NCBI GenBank assembly: GCA_947627275.1
Contig: CANQVK010000019.1
Coordinates: 1-50,214 of the forward strand
Source of the DNA: an uncultured Ruminococcus sp.
Lineage (GTDB): Bacteria > Bacillota > Clostridia > Oscillospirales > Ruminococcaceae
Direction: 5' to 3'
DNA length: 50,214 nucleotides
The translations under genes were made by a program, and so were the position numbers. Below the pieces are notes generated by a model, which was not told the DNA's origin, did not search any database, and worked only from the letters and a program-made list of their open reading frames with translations. Shown here one piece after another: positions 16,336 through 26,200 of the stretch (its first letter is position 1; each line of letters begins with the position of its first letter).

Positions 16336-16533
16336 TTGGGTGGCGGAACAATAGGTACAATATTGTTTGGTATAGCCGTGGTTATTATCATATCACTAAT
16401 TAATATAACCGTCAATATGAAAATCTATCGTCATTTGAATCCTAACGGAAGTAATAAAAATATTAAATTTTGGATCCCTATATGTGCCTACATTTTTTTC
16501 GATGTACTTCTCCCGATTGGGTCTATATTGTAA
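16336..16533 (+). CDS. possible 65-residue two-pass membrane protein
   Basis: TTG start with an AGGTGG motif only three bases upstream. Two hydrophobic segments (about 5-25 and 44-62) are separated by a polar KIYRHLNPNGSNKN loop. No family recognised. The start codon and spacing are poor, so this is tentative, but membrane-like composition in two separate blocks is unusual for a chance frame. Confidence 0.35.
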   Translation: MGGGTIGTILFGIAVVIIISLINITVNMKIYRHLNPNGSNKNIKFWIPICAYIFFDVLLPIGSIL

Positions 16534-16633
16534 AAAATAAGAAAAAAGATTCCAAAGGGGTCACACATTTGGCAAGGAGCGGGGCGATAAGCTTGAGTCC
16601 CCCTGCTAAAGGTAGTGGTTAGATTACAAAAAT

Positions 16634-16674
16634 AGCCGATGCTTACAAATTTCTGTAAGCATCGGCTTTGTCTT
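16634..16674. terminator. strong terminator hairpin
   Basis: AGCCGATGCTTACA pairs perfectly (14 bp) with TGTAAGCATCGGCT around a 6-nt loop, followed by TTGTCTT. It can stop plus-strand transcripts and minus-strand ones from the dockerin gene. Confidence 0.8.
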
Positions 16675-16740
16675 ATTCGGTTTTGGCTATTTCTTCGTTA
16701 AGAGCATCTCGCTTTTAACTGACCGCCATTTCTTTTGCTT

Positions 16741-18093
16741 TTATTTTGTGATCTCAGGCAAAACCTTAATTACATTAGCGTCTATTTTCTGAATCGAGAG
16801 CGCATCGCTGGGAAGAACGCCGTCCCCCGGATCGCAGCAGTCGGCATTCACCAAGCCCTGCTCTGAAAGGCCATATTTATCGGGATTTCCGAGTGCTTGC
16901 AGAATCGCCGTTGAATCCGCAATAGTCACCTGTCCGTCACAATTGGCATCGCCCAAAAGACTTACCTTGACAGGTTCGGAGGTTGCGGGAGGCAGCTCGC
17001 CCTCGACCCAAACGCCCTGAAGCAAAATTCCCGAACCGGGCAGAGCGCCTTTAATGGTATACTCGCTGCCTACCGGATATATAACGCCCTCGCTGTCCTT
17101 CCATCCGGCAAAGCTCATACCGCTTACAGTATGCTCGGGATCGGGGCAAATTATGGCTGTATCGGTAATTCCGGATACCTTTTTACTTGTACCGCCGTTT
17201 CCCGTTTTGAAAACGACCACGTAATTCTTAGGCTCCCAGACTGCCGTAAAAGTAACGTCCTGTCCGGGCATTGTAACAGTTTCACCTGTTTTATAAGTTT
17301 TTCCGTCAAGGCTCGATACCCAGCCAACAAGATTGAAGCCGTTTCTCGAAAAACGGTCGGAAGCAGCAAGCTCGTCTCTGCCGTCCTGCATTTTTGTAAA
17401 AGTAAACGAAGTATTTCCGTTGATCCTGTCAACATCGCCTGCAAAATATGTAAGCTTTATCTCACGCTTCCATATAGGCGTGAACTCCCTGTTCTCCTCG
17501 GTAACGACAAGCTTTGTTCCGATATGATATTCACGTTCGCCGTCTGTGAGACCGTAAGAGGTCGCTCCGTCTATCTTGATCGAAGCATAGATCGGCTCAT
17601 ATATCATACCCGGCGTCAAAACGGCGTCTTTCAGCCATGTCGGTCTTTCAATAGGTTCGCCGTCCATAACGGCATTGTACGTGTAAAGGGTTTCCCTTTC
17701 GTCCTCCAGATCCTGCCATACAGCCTTGAAAGTAATGGTATCTCCCTCATAGTCCGCAGGAACATTGTAGGTATCTCCGCAGTAATAGCCGTAGAAGTCG
17801 TCGGGCGTCCAACCGCTGAATAAATATCCGTCCCGTCTGAATGCGCCTACGGGAATCCCAGCAACACCGCCTTTTTCAGCTGTAAAGGATTCATAACTCG
17901 CAAAGTCGGTAAGCTCGCCGTTAGTGCCATACCAAGGCTCGATCTCCGAAAGGTCAACTCCGAAGTCAAAGGCTATCGTTACTTCCTTATTTTCTGTTTC
18001 AGCAGCCGCCCCCGTGAAGCCTGCAAAGCAGCAGCACGCAGAGATCATTGCAGCGGAAAATGCCGCCGCTGTTTTGGTTAATATTTTCTTCAT
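16741..18093 (-). CDS. secreted dockerin protein with InlB-type repeats
   Basis: 450 residues. Signal peptide at 1-31 (KK, hydrophobic core, AAAETE). Residues about 40-365 hold four Listeria-Bacteroides (Flg_new / InlB B-repeat) units, recognisable by GYLFSGW...TFKAVW, GFNLVGW...TFTAVWEP and MSFAGW...LQGVW. A type I-like dockerin follows at about 383-448: GDANCDGQVTIADSTAILQ and a second calcium loop GDGVLPSDALSIQ. It closely matches the dockerin in the xylanase at 23.3-27.2 kb, so both should bind the same scaffoldin cohesins. No catalytic domain is present; an adhesion or structural role is likely. A GAGAGGG site precedes the ATG. Confidence 0.88.
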   Translation of the reverse strand: MKKILTKTAAAFSAAMISACCCFAGFTGAAAETENKEVTIAFDFGVDLSEIEPWYGTNGELTDFASYESFTAEKGGVAGIPVGAFRRDGYLFSGWTPDDFYGYYCGDTYNVPADYEGDTITFKAVWQDLEDERETLYTYNAVMDGEPIERPTWLKDAVLTPGMIYEPIYASIKIDGATSYGLTDGEREYHIGTKLVVTEENREFTPIWKREIKLTYFAGDVDRINGNTSFTFTKMQDGRDELAASDRFSRNGFNLVGWVSSLDGKTYKTGETVTMPGQDVTFTAVWEPKNYVVVFKTGNGGTSKKVSGITDTAIICPDPEHTVSGMSFAGWKDSEGVIYPVGSEYTIKGALPGSGILLQGVWVEGELPPATSEPVKVSLLGDANCDGQVTIADSTAILQALGNPDKYGLSEQGLVNADCCDPGDGVLPSDALSIQKIDANVIKVLPEITK

Positions 18094-18131
18094 TTTTCCC
18101 TCTCATTTCCGATACACGCCGTGCATCACGC

Positions 18132-18308
18132 TCATTTGAATGAATTTGTTTCTTCGCTGTACGCATAGCCTATCGCCGCAAGCCTGCTCTCAATCTCATC
18201 CCTCGATATACAGAGAGCGGCGCACAACTCGTCAAGCGTCTGATAATCGTCTCTAAGCTTTGTGTTTATGTAGCTAAGCAAAATTACAGGATCGTTTGGA
18301 ATATTCAT
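18132..18308 (-). CDS. DUF4250 small protein
   Basis: 58 residues, MNIPNDPVILLSYINTKLRD and a C-terminal helix pair ending EETNSFK. This is the DUF4250 family pattern (N-terminal NxPxDPxxLLSxxNxKLRD), widespread in Clostridia and of unknown function. The DELCAALCISRDEIESRLAAIGY segment looks like a small helix-turn-helix. A GGGAGG site precedes the ATG. It lies 38 bp upstream of the dockerin gene on the same strand and might be co-transcribed by chance of position. Confidence 0.88.
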   Translation of the reverse strand: MNIPNDPVILLSYINTKLRDDYQTLDELCAALCISRDEIESRLAAIGYAYSEETNSFK

Positions 18309-18924
18309 GTCTGCCTCCCGAGAGCCGGAATATACTCGCCTCTGTTGAAATTAGATCGGCTGCTGCAAAACGTGCTAATATTTCACAGCAGCCCAACTCT
18401 CAATAACTCTCTTAACGTATTATATATTTACCGCTTGATATTAATATACAATAAAAAGAACGTTCTGTCAATGGTTTTTGAATGATTTGATGTATGAATT
18501 TTTAGTAAATTTGATATTTATTTTATCTGTTCGGAAAATCGGCTGTATATTCTCTGCGTTTTCCTGTTTCCCCCTGCTCTAAGCCGTTTTTATTATTTAA
18601 ATTAGATTTATCAAATTAATAATTTATACACGTTTTGTTTACCGGCAATTTATAAAATTTTCTATGCATTTCCACATTACAATGCAATTTTTGGAGTTAG
18701 GTAATGCTAACCAATTTTTAACAAATAATTTTGTGCAAAATCCACAAGAAAATCATTCTGAATTAGTCTAAAAAAACGATAGAATTTTTTTTGATAATAT
18801 GTTATAATGTTAGGGAGATATGTGGGTAATTAATATGTTTCCGCAAAAATTGTTATTTATTTCACATAATGTCCGCCGCAGAACCGTTTCTCTGCGGAAC
18901 AAGTTAAAGGAGGTTCATTTTAAT
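18309..18924. other. AT-rich intergenic region before the hydrogenase operon
   Basis: No convincing gene. It holds a relic of a family B end (ATACTCGCCTCTGTTG near 18331), a hairpin GCTGCTG...CAGCAGC near 18359-18393, a candidate redox operator at 18731-18747, a -10 TATAAT at 18803-18808 without a good -35 box, and a leader hairpin CCGCAGA...TCTGCGG near 18876-18899. Confidence 0.6.
18731..18747. promoter_or_regulatory. possible Rex-type operator upstream of hydCBA
   Basis: TTGTGCAAAATCCACAA has dyad arms TTGTG/CACAA, resembling Rex boxes that control NADH-linked hydrogenases. The interior does not follow the TTAA-containing clostridial consensus, and it lies about 60 bp before the likely -10 box. 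Confidence 0.3.
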
Positions 18925-19422
18925 ATGAATTCAGCTAAAGCTACAGTCCCCTTCAAGGGTACTAAGGAACAGGAGGCTCAGCTTCTCGAAATTATTGCCG
19001 AGAAAAAGGACACTCAGGGCGCTCTTATGCCTATCCTGCAAAAGGCTCAGGAAATTTACGGCTACCTTCCCATTGAAGTACAGAAAATCATTTCCGACAA
19101 CACAGGGATCCCAATGGAGAAGATCTACGGCGTTGTAACTTTTTATGCTCAGTTTTCTCTCTATCCCAAGGGCGAGTACACTATTTCCGTTTGCCTCGGC
19201 ACAGCTTGCTACGTTAAAGGCTCAGGCGACATTTACGACAAGCTTCAGGAAAAACTCGGCATTTCGGGCGGCGAATGCACTGCCGACGGAAAGTTCTCTC
19301 TCGAAGCATGCCGCTGCATAGGCGCATGCGGTCTTGCCCCCGTTCTTACCGTCAACGAGGACGTTTACGGACGTCTTACAGTTGACGACGTTGATAGAAT
19401 AATTGAAAAATATACTGCATAA
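18925..19422 (+). CDS. hydC: electron-bifurcating hydrogenase subunit HydC (NuoE-like)
   Basis: 165 residues from the ATG at 18925, chosen for the strong AAAGGAGG site. Thioredoxin-like [2Fe-2S] ferredoxin fold of the NuoE/HndA family with ligands Cys90, Cys95, Cys131 and Cys135 (CLGTAC and CRCIGAC). It is the smallest subunit of the trimeric NAD(H)- and ferredoxin-dependent [FeFe]-hydrogenase and transfers electrons next to the flavin subunit. First gene of hydC-hydB-hydA with short gaps of 27 and 15 bp. Confidence 0.93.
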   Translation: MNSAKATVPFKGTKEQEAQLLEIIAEKKDTQGALMPILQKAQEIYGYLPIEVQKIISDNTGIPMEKIYGVVTFYAQFSLYPKGEYTISVCLGTACYVKGSGDIYDKLQEKLGISGGECTADGKFSLEACRCIGACGLAPVLTVNEDVYGRLTVDDVDRIIEKYTA

Positions 19423-19449
19423 TATACATAACTGTTAGGAGGTTAACTT

Positions 19450-21348
19450 ATGAAGACTCTTGAAGAACTCAAGGCTGTCAGAGAATCTATGAAGGGCGAG
19501 GTCGCTCTCAGAACTCATGGCAACGCTTCTTCAAAATATGAAAAACACGTCCTCGTATGCGGCGGTACAGGCTGTACATCGTCATCTTCCCCCAAGATCA
19601 TCGCTAAGCTCAAAGAGGAATTTGCCGCTAAGGGGCTTACTGATAAGGTTCAGATCGTTAAGACAGGCTGTTTCGGTCTCTGCGAAAGAGGTCCTATCAT
19701 GATCGTATACCCCGAGGGTTCTTTCTACTCGCGTGTTGACGTTGAGGAAATTCCCCGTATAGTAGACGAGCATCTTATCGGCGGCAACCCCGTTAAGGAG
19801 TTCCTGTATGAGGAAACTGTTGAGGGCGACGATATAAAGGCTCTCGAGGAAACCGCTTTCTATAAGAAGCAGCACCGTGTCGCTCTCAGAAACTGCGGCG
19901 TTATCAATCCCGAGTGCATTGACGAGTACATGGGCAGAGATGGCTACAAGGCTCTCGGCAAAGTCCTTACCTCAATGACTCCCGAGGACGTTATTCAGAC
20001 TATCCTCGATTCAGGTCTCCGCGGAAGAGGCGGCGGCGGCTTCCCCACAGGTATGAAGTGGAAGCTTGCAAGAAATATCGTTCCCGACGCTGACATGAAA
20101 TATGTCTGCTGCAACGCCGACGAAGGCGACCCGGGCGCATTTATGGATCGTTCCGTTCTCGAGGGCGACCCCCACGTCGTTCTTGAAGCTATGACTATCG
20201 CCGGCTACGCTATCGGCGCTAAGCAGGGCTACATCTACGTTCGCGCAGAATATCCTATCGCTGTTGAACGTCTGAACATCGCTATCAAGCAGGCTCGCGA
20301 AGCAGGTATGCTGGGCAAGGACATCTTCGGCACAGGATTTGATTTCGATATCGACCTCCGTCTCGGCGCAGGCGCTTTCGTATGCGGCGAGGAAACAGCT
20401 CTTATGACCTCTATCGAGGGCAACAGAGGCGAACCCCGTCCAAGACCTCCTTTCCCTGCTGAAAAAGGTCTTTTCCAGAAGCCCACTATCCTCAACAATG
20501 TTGAAACATACGCAAACATCCCTCAGATCATTCTCAACGGCGCAGAATGGTTCTCGGCAATGGGTACAGAAAAGTCAAAGGGCACTAAGGTATTCGCCCT
20601 CGGCGGTAAGATCAAGAACACCGGTCTTGTAGAAATACCTATGGGTACGACTCTCCGTGAGGTCATCGAGGAGATCGGCGGCGGCATTCCCAACGGAAAG
20701 AAGTTCAAGGCTGCTCAGACAGGCGGTCCTTCCGGCGGATGTATCCCCACAGAGCATTTCGACATTCCGATCGACTACGATAACCTTATCGGCATCGGCT
20801 CTATGATGGGCTCGGGCGGTCTTATCGTTATGGACGAGGATAACTGTATGGTCGATATTGCTAAGTTCTTCCTCGAATTTACGGTTGACGAATCCTGCGG
20901 TAAATGTACTCCCTGCCGTATCGGTACTAAGAGAATGCACGAGATACTCGACAAGATCACCAAAGGAAACGGCACTCTCGAGGATATTGATAAGCTGGAA
21001 GAACTGTGCTACCACGTTAAGTCCAACTCTCTCTGCGGTCTCGGACAGACAGCTCCTAACCCCGTCCTTTCTACTCTGCGTTACTTCCGCGACGAGTATA
21101 TCGCTCACGTTGTTGATAAGAAGTGCCCTGCCGGCGTTTGTAAAAACCTTCTCAGCTTTGAGATCGACGCTGACAAGTGCTTCGGCTGCTCAATGTGCGC
21201 TAAGCAGTGTCCCGCAAACGCTATCAGCGTTACGGATTACACCGCTCCCGGAAAGAAAAAGCCCGCTTACGCTATCGACAAGGATAAGTGCATAAAGTGC
21301 GGCGCTTGTATCGCTACATGTAAGTTCAAGGCAATCAGCAAGAAATAA
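19450..21348 (+). CDS. hydB: electron-bifurcating hydrogenase flavoprotein subunit HydB (NuoF-like)
   Basis: 632 residues. An N-terminal thioredoxin-like [2Fe-2S] domain (about 30-120; CGGTGCTSSSSP and KTGCFGLC) precedes the NuoF core with the glycine-rich NADH site GLRGRGGGGFPTG and FMN region CNADEGDPGAF. The ESCGKCTPCRIG motif binds the N3-type [4Fe-4S] cluster. Two ferredoxin [4Fe-4S] motifs lie at the end (CFGCSMCAKQCP and CIKCGACIATC). This arrangement matches HydB of bifurcating hydrogenases, where FMN couples NADH and ferredoxin. AGGAGG precedes the ATG. Confidence 0.95.
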   Translation: MKTLEELKAVRESMKGEVALRTHGNASSKYEKHVLVCGGTGCTSSSSPKIIAKLKEEFAAKGLTDKVQIVKTGCFGLCERGPIMIVYPEGSFYSRVDVEEIPRIVDEHLIGGNPVKEFLYEETVEGDDIKALEETAFYKKQHRVALRNCGVINPECIDEYMGRDGYKALGKVLTSMTPEDVIQTILDSGLRGRGGGGFPTGMKWKLARNIVPDADMKYVCCNADEGDPGAFMDRSVLEGDPHVVLEAMTIAGYAIGAKQGYIYVRAEYPIAVERLNIAIKQAREAGMLGKDIFGTGFDFDIDLRLGAGAFVCGEETALMTSIEGNRGEPRPRPPFPAEKGLFQKPTILNNVETYANIPQIILNGAEWFSAMGTEKSKGTKVFALGGKIKNTGLVEIPMGTTLREVIEEIGGGIPNGKKFKAAQTGGPSGGCIPTEHFDIPIDYDNLIGIGSMMGSGGLIVMDEDNCMVDIAKFFLEFTVDESCGKCTPCRIGTKRMHEILDKITKGNGTLEDIDKLEELCYHVKSNSLCGLGQTAPNPVLSTLRYFRDEYIAHVVDKKCPAGVCKNLLSFEIDADKCFGCSMCAKQCPANAISVTDYTAPGKKKPAYAIDKDKCIKCGACIATCKFKAISKK

Positions 21349-21363
21349 GCGGAGGAATTATTA

Positions 21364-23106
21364 ATGGAAAATATCACAGTTAAAGTTAATGGTGCCGAAA
21401 TCTCCGTACCCAAGGGAACTACGGTTCTTGAGGCTGCTCACATGGCAGGTTTTGAGATTCCCACACTTTGCTATATGAAAGAAATCAACGAGATCGGCGC
21501 ATGTCGTATCTGCGTTACCGAGGTAAACGAGGGCAGAGGCTTCCGTCTCGTTGCAGGCTGCGTTTATCCCTGCTCGCCCAATATGGAGATACTCACAGCT
21601 TCTCCCAAGGTTATCGAGTCCAGAAAGAAAACTCTTGAGCTTATCCTTTCAACTCATGACAGAAAGTGCCTCTCATGCGTAAGAAGCGGAAACTGCGAGC
21701 TTCAGAAGCTCTGCAAGGACTACGGCATCGAGGACGCTTCAAAATACGACGGCGTTAAGAACAGCTACGAAATAGATAACTCGGCAGCTCATATGTACCG
21801 TGACAACAACAAGTGCATTCTCTGCCGCCGCTGCGTGGCTGTTTGCTCCAAAACTCAGGGTATCGGCGTTATCGGCGCAAACGAGCGCGGTTTCAAGACA
21901 TTTATCGGCTCTGCGTTCGATATGGGTCTCGGCGAGACAAACTGCGTATCCTGCGGTCAGTGTATCGCTGTATGTCCCGTTGGCGCTATTGCCGAAAAGG
22001 ACTATACAAAGCCTGTTCTTGAAGCTATTGCAGACCCCGAGAAAACAGTCCTCGTTCAGACTGCTCCCGCTGTACGCGCAGGTCTCGGCGAATGCTTCGG
22101 TCTGCCCATCGGCACAAACGTTGAGGGCAAAATGGTTGCTGCTCTCAGAAAACTGGGCTTCGACAAGGTATTCGATACAGACTTTGCCGCCGACCTTACT
22201 ATCATGGAGGAGGCTAACGAATTCCTCGACAGAGTTAAGAACGGCGGAAAGCTTCCTCTTATCACCTCATGCTCACCCGGCTGGGTAAAGTACTGCGAGC
22301 ATTACTTCCCCGATATGACGGAGAATCTGTCGTCCTGCAAGTCTCCTCAGCAGATGTTCGGCGCTACGGCTAAAACATACTATGCGGAGAAAATGGGTAT
22401 TGACCCCAAGAATATCGTTATGGTATCTATCATGCCGTGTACAGCCAAGAAGTTTGAGATCGGACGTGACGATCAGAGTGCGGCAGGCGTTCCCGATGTG
22501 GATTACGCTCTCACAACGCGTGAACTTGGCAGAATGATCGAGCGTGCAGGTATCAACTTCCTCGGTCTTGAGGACGAGAAGTTTGACGATCCGCTCGGAA
22601 TCTCCACAGGCGCAGGCGTTATCTTCGGAGCAACAGGCGGCGTTATGGAGGCTGCTCTCCGTACTGCCGTGTACACGCTCACAGGCGAGAATCCTATCGA
22701 CTTCCCCGAGGTTCGCGGTACAGACGGAATCAAGGAAGCTACCTACAACGTTGCAGGTATGGATGTTAAGGTCGCTGTTGCAAGCGGTCTTGCCAACGCA
22801 AGAGAACTGCTTGAAAAGGTACAGAAGGGCGAAGCCGATTACCAGTTCATTGAGATCATGGGATGTCCCGGCGGTTGCGTAAACGGCGGCGGTCAGCCTC
22901 AGGTTGCAATGGGTATCAGAAACTTCGTTGACATCAGAGAAAAGAGAGCTAAGGTTCTTTACGATCTCGACGCTTCAATGCCTTTGAGACAGTCTCACGA
23001 AAATCCTGCTATCAAGGCAGTTTACGAGGAATACTTCGGTGAACCCGGCAGTCACAAGGCACATGAGGTTCTTCACACAACCTACGTTAAGAGAAGCGTA
23101 AACTAA
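21364..23106 (+). CDS. hydA: [FeFe]-hydrogenase catalytic subunit HydA
   Basis: 580 residues. N-terminal [2Fe-2S] domain (about 1-80; CYMKEINEIGACRIC), a His-Cys3 [4Fe-4S] site (HDRKCLSCVRSGNCEL), two ferredoxin clusters (CILCRRCVAVC and CVSCGQCIAVC), then the H-cluster domain with Cys303 (TSCSPGW), Cys359 (MPCTAKK), Cys501 and Cys505 (GCPGGC). All four H-cluster ligands are present. It produces H2 during fermentation of plant sugars, reoxidising NADH and ferredoxin together with HydB and HydC. Maturases HydE, HydF and HydG are not in the window. Confidence 0.96.
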   Translation: MENITVKVNGAEISVPKGTTVLEAAHMAGFEIPTLCYMKEINEIGACRICVTEVNEGRGFRLVAGCVYPCSPNMEILTASPKVIESRKKTLELILSTHDRKCLSCVRSGNCELQKLCKDYGIEDASKYDGVKNSYEIDNSAAHMYRDNNKCILCRRCVAVCSKTQGIGVIGANERGFKTFIGSAFDMGLGETNCVSCGQCIAVCPVGAIAEKDYTKPVLEAIADPEKTVLVQTAPAVRAGLGECFGLPIGTNVEGKMVAALRKLGFDKVFDTDFAADLTIMEEANEFLDRVKNGGKLPLITSCSPGWVKYCEHYFPDMTENLSSCKSPQQMFGATAKTYYAEKMGIDPKNIVMVSIMPCTAKKFEIGRDDQSAAGVPDVDYALTTRELGRMIERAGINFLGLEDEKFDDPLGISTGAGVIFGATGGVMEAALRTAVYTLTGENPIDFPEVRGTDGIKEATYNVAGMDVKVAVASGLANARELLEKVQKGEADYQFIEIMGCPGGCVNGGGQPQVAMGIRNFVDIREKRAKVLYDLDASMPLRQSHENPAIKAVYEEYFGEPGSHKAHEVLHTTYVKRSVN

Positions 23107-23118
23107 TTGAATAAATAA

Positions 23119-23150
23119 AATAACGTCCGTAATATGCGGACGTTATTTTT
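23119..23150 (+). terminator. terminator of hydCBA
   Basis: AATAACGTCCG pairs with CGGACGTTATT (11 bp, 7-nt loop), followed by a T run. Confidence 0.9.
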
Positions 23151-23203
23151 ATTCTAAGCAATTATGCTTTTTCTTTCGTCATGGTATGCCGGTGCTGCTA
23201 AAA

Positions 23204-23238
23204 CAGAAAATCCTCCCGTTTTTCGGGAGGATTTTCTG
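23204..23238 (-). terminator. terminator of the xylanase gene
   Basis: A 15-bp perfect stem (CAGAAAATCCTCCCG with CGGGAGGATTTTCTG) with a 5-nt loop. On the minus strand it is followed by a T-rich tail, ending the xylanase transcript. Confidence 0.85.
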
Positions 23239-23279
23239 TATTTTGGGATAATTAATTAGGAATTAACTTAAATAATGGA

Positions 23280-26200
23280 TCAGTTGATCTTTGTGTATAT
23301 CTGACCGCCGCCGAGAGTCTTGCCCTTTACAGCCGCAAGCTCGGAAACGGTTACGATCTGCCAGCCCTGACTCTTAAGATAAGGACAAAGTTCTTCGATA
23401 GCGCTTGCCGTTGAATCGTATGTTTCATGGCAAAGTACAATTGAGCCGTTGAGTGAGCCGTCATTCATTGCGCTCTTGATAGTATTGACGATCTGATCCT
23501 TGGACGCGCCGTTCCAATCCTGAGTATCTATCGAACATGTGATAAGACCATAGTCGTTAAGCGTAGACTGAACAGTCGCATTCGATGCAAGATAGGGAAG
23601 TCTGAGGAGCTTTGAAGGCTCTGCGCCCGTTATGCTCTTAAGCTTGTTGAATGTCGTATCTACCTCTGAGCGTATCTCAGATGCGGATTTCTGTGTAAGA
23701 TAGGGATGAGATGTTGTGTGGTTTGCGATCTCCATGCCCTTTGCGTAAGCGTTCTTAACTTCATTTTCACCGTCAGTGCCCTTTATCCAGTCTCCAACGT
23801 AGAAGAATGTTGCATGGAATCCCGATTTATCAAGCGCATTAACGATTCTGTTGCCTGTAGCGGGAGATGCGCCGTCGTCAAAGGAAATAGCTACCATAGG
23901 CTTTGTAGGGTCGATCCATGAAATATCAACGCCGTCAACCGATGGTTTAACAGGTGGAGTAGAAGTTCCTGCTGCAACAGTACCCTTTCCTGTCGTTACA
24001 GAGGACTTTGTGCCTTCTTTAGCGCCCTGTACCTCGTCAACATAGAAGTCTGTAAGGCTGTCTGGAGCTTCAAAGTAGAGCAGCATATTTTCAGCTCCTG
24101 CCGGAATACTAAAGGACGTATTTTCAAGCTTAGTCCACTCGCCGCTCTTAACGTTTGCGGAAGCGATCTCGTCATAATTATCCTCGCCGTTCAGGGTGTA
24201 CTGAAGTGTCATTTTCATTGCTGTGGCTGAACCGCTTTTCTGCATTACAGCTGCGGAAAAGCTGTAAGAATTTCCGGGAACAAATTCGCTCGAGTCAAGC
24301 TCAAGAGCTGCGCCGTTCCAGTTATCGGTACGTCCGCTTACAAAAAGGGATTTTCCCGAATAGTAATTGTCGGAATCGAGAACTACGGACGCATCGCCTC
24401 TTCCCGCCCAACCGTCAGCGGATGAGTCGAAAGAGCTTGCAAAATAGTTGACTTTTGAATCAGGCTGTACCGTAGGTTCGGTAACTGAAGGCTTTGATAC
24501 GCTCTCGCCCTCGGGAAGCTTATCAATGAGCTTAGCGTCAAGCTTCTGGATAGAAAGCGAATCCGATGTGTTCACACCGCTGCCGGGCATATAAACGTCA
24601 GCGTTTAAAGCTCCCTGAGCAGACAATGCGTATTTGTCAGGATTTCCAAGAGACTGCAAAATAGCTGTAGAATCTGCGATAGAAACTTTCCCGTCGCAGT
24701 TTGCGTCACCCCAAATAGTTACTCCGCTGCCGGGATCTGTAGGATCAACAACAGGATCTGTAGGCTTCTGTATGGGGTCATCGGAAGGCGAACCTATATC
24801 GGAAGGATCTACAAGACCAACGATCGCATAGTAAGGATCTTTAGCCTGATAGCCCTGACTGAACAAAAGAGGATTCTGACTTGAACGCCAGCTGTAGTTA
24901 TCGCATGTACCCCAAATTGTAACTGCCGGGATATTAGCCGAATTTTTCATAGCCATTTCAAAAATAGCCTTGTACAACGCTGTCTGACCTGCCGTGTCGT
25001 TGTTTGAAACAGTAATGTCAAGCTCTGTTATCTGCACCTCAAGACCTGTGCTGAGGAACTTTTCAAGAGCCGTCTTATAAACAGATGCGGAAGGATAATT
25101 TGTTGCAAGGTGGGACTGCATACCGATACCGTCAATAAGACCCTGTTCCTTAAGCTTCATAGCGATGTTGTAAATGTCGTCTGTCTTGGCAGGGATATAT
25201 TCGTTGTAATCGTTGATGTAAAGCTTGCAGCCTGCGGGAGCGTACTTTCTTGCGTACTTGAACGCATTGATGATAAAGCTGTCGTCACTGTAAATGCGAG
25301 TCCAGTTTGAACCGCCCGAACCTGCATCGCCTGCCGGACGAAGTCCGCCGCCGTCATTGAGGAAAAGCTCATTGCACACGTCGTAGGAATATACGTTAAG
25401 CTTAGGATACTCGGATGCAAGCGCTGCAAACGTATCCTTAATGAAGTTCTCAAGACGCTTGTTCATAATATCAGCGGAAACATATGCGCCGTTGCTCTGG
25501 AATCCCTCACGGAAGAACCAATCGGGAGTCTGGCTGTACCATACAAAAGTATGACCACGGAGCGGAATGTTGTTGTCCTCACAGAACTTAAGCGTCTGAG
25601 CCGCTCTGCTGAGGGAAACTACTGCGCGAGTATTATCGCCGCCCGAAATTGAAGCCTGCTGCTGAAGAAGAGCATCGGGCTTAAGCTCATTCTCGGGAGT
25701 AATGCTGTTGTAATTCTTCTTGATAAAGTCTGCGCCTGTGTTAAGCTCGTTGGGACTTACGCATGTACCGAATCTGAAATACTTGGAGAATATGTCCTTA
25801 AGACCTGCGTCCCCAACTTCAACCGGCGTATTTCCCGGATCTACGGGTTCTACCGTGCTGTTGCCTGAAACAGTGCCGCCGCCTGTTGTGATATTAACGG
25901 CAGTACCCTTTACCGCGCCTGTAGCGGCGTCGATATAGAAATCGTTCGTACTGTCAGTCTCAACGTAAAGAAGAAGATTGGAAGCGCCTGTCGGAATTGT
26001 GTAAGCTGTATTCTCAAGCTTAGTCCACTTGCCGCTTGCTGCGTCTGCGGAAGCTACCGTATCGTAATTCTCCTCACCGTTAAGGGTATACTGGAGAGTA
26101 AGTTTAGCTTCCTCTGTAGAACCGCTCTTCTGGAGAACAGCCGTACCGAAGCTGTAGGTATTTCCGGGAACGAACGCATTGGGGTCGAGAGCGATCGCCG

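Larger units (their letters stand above)
16207..16740. other. largely non-coding stretch after ilvE
   Basis: AT-rich, with no clear ilvE terminator. It contains one weak 65-codon hydrophobic frame (16336-16533), a fragment of the family E palindrome repeat near 16550-16620 and a strong terminator at 16634-16674. Confidence 0.6.
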
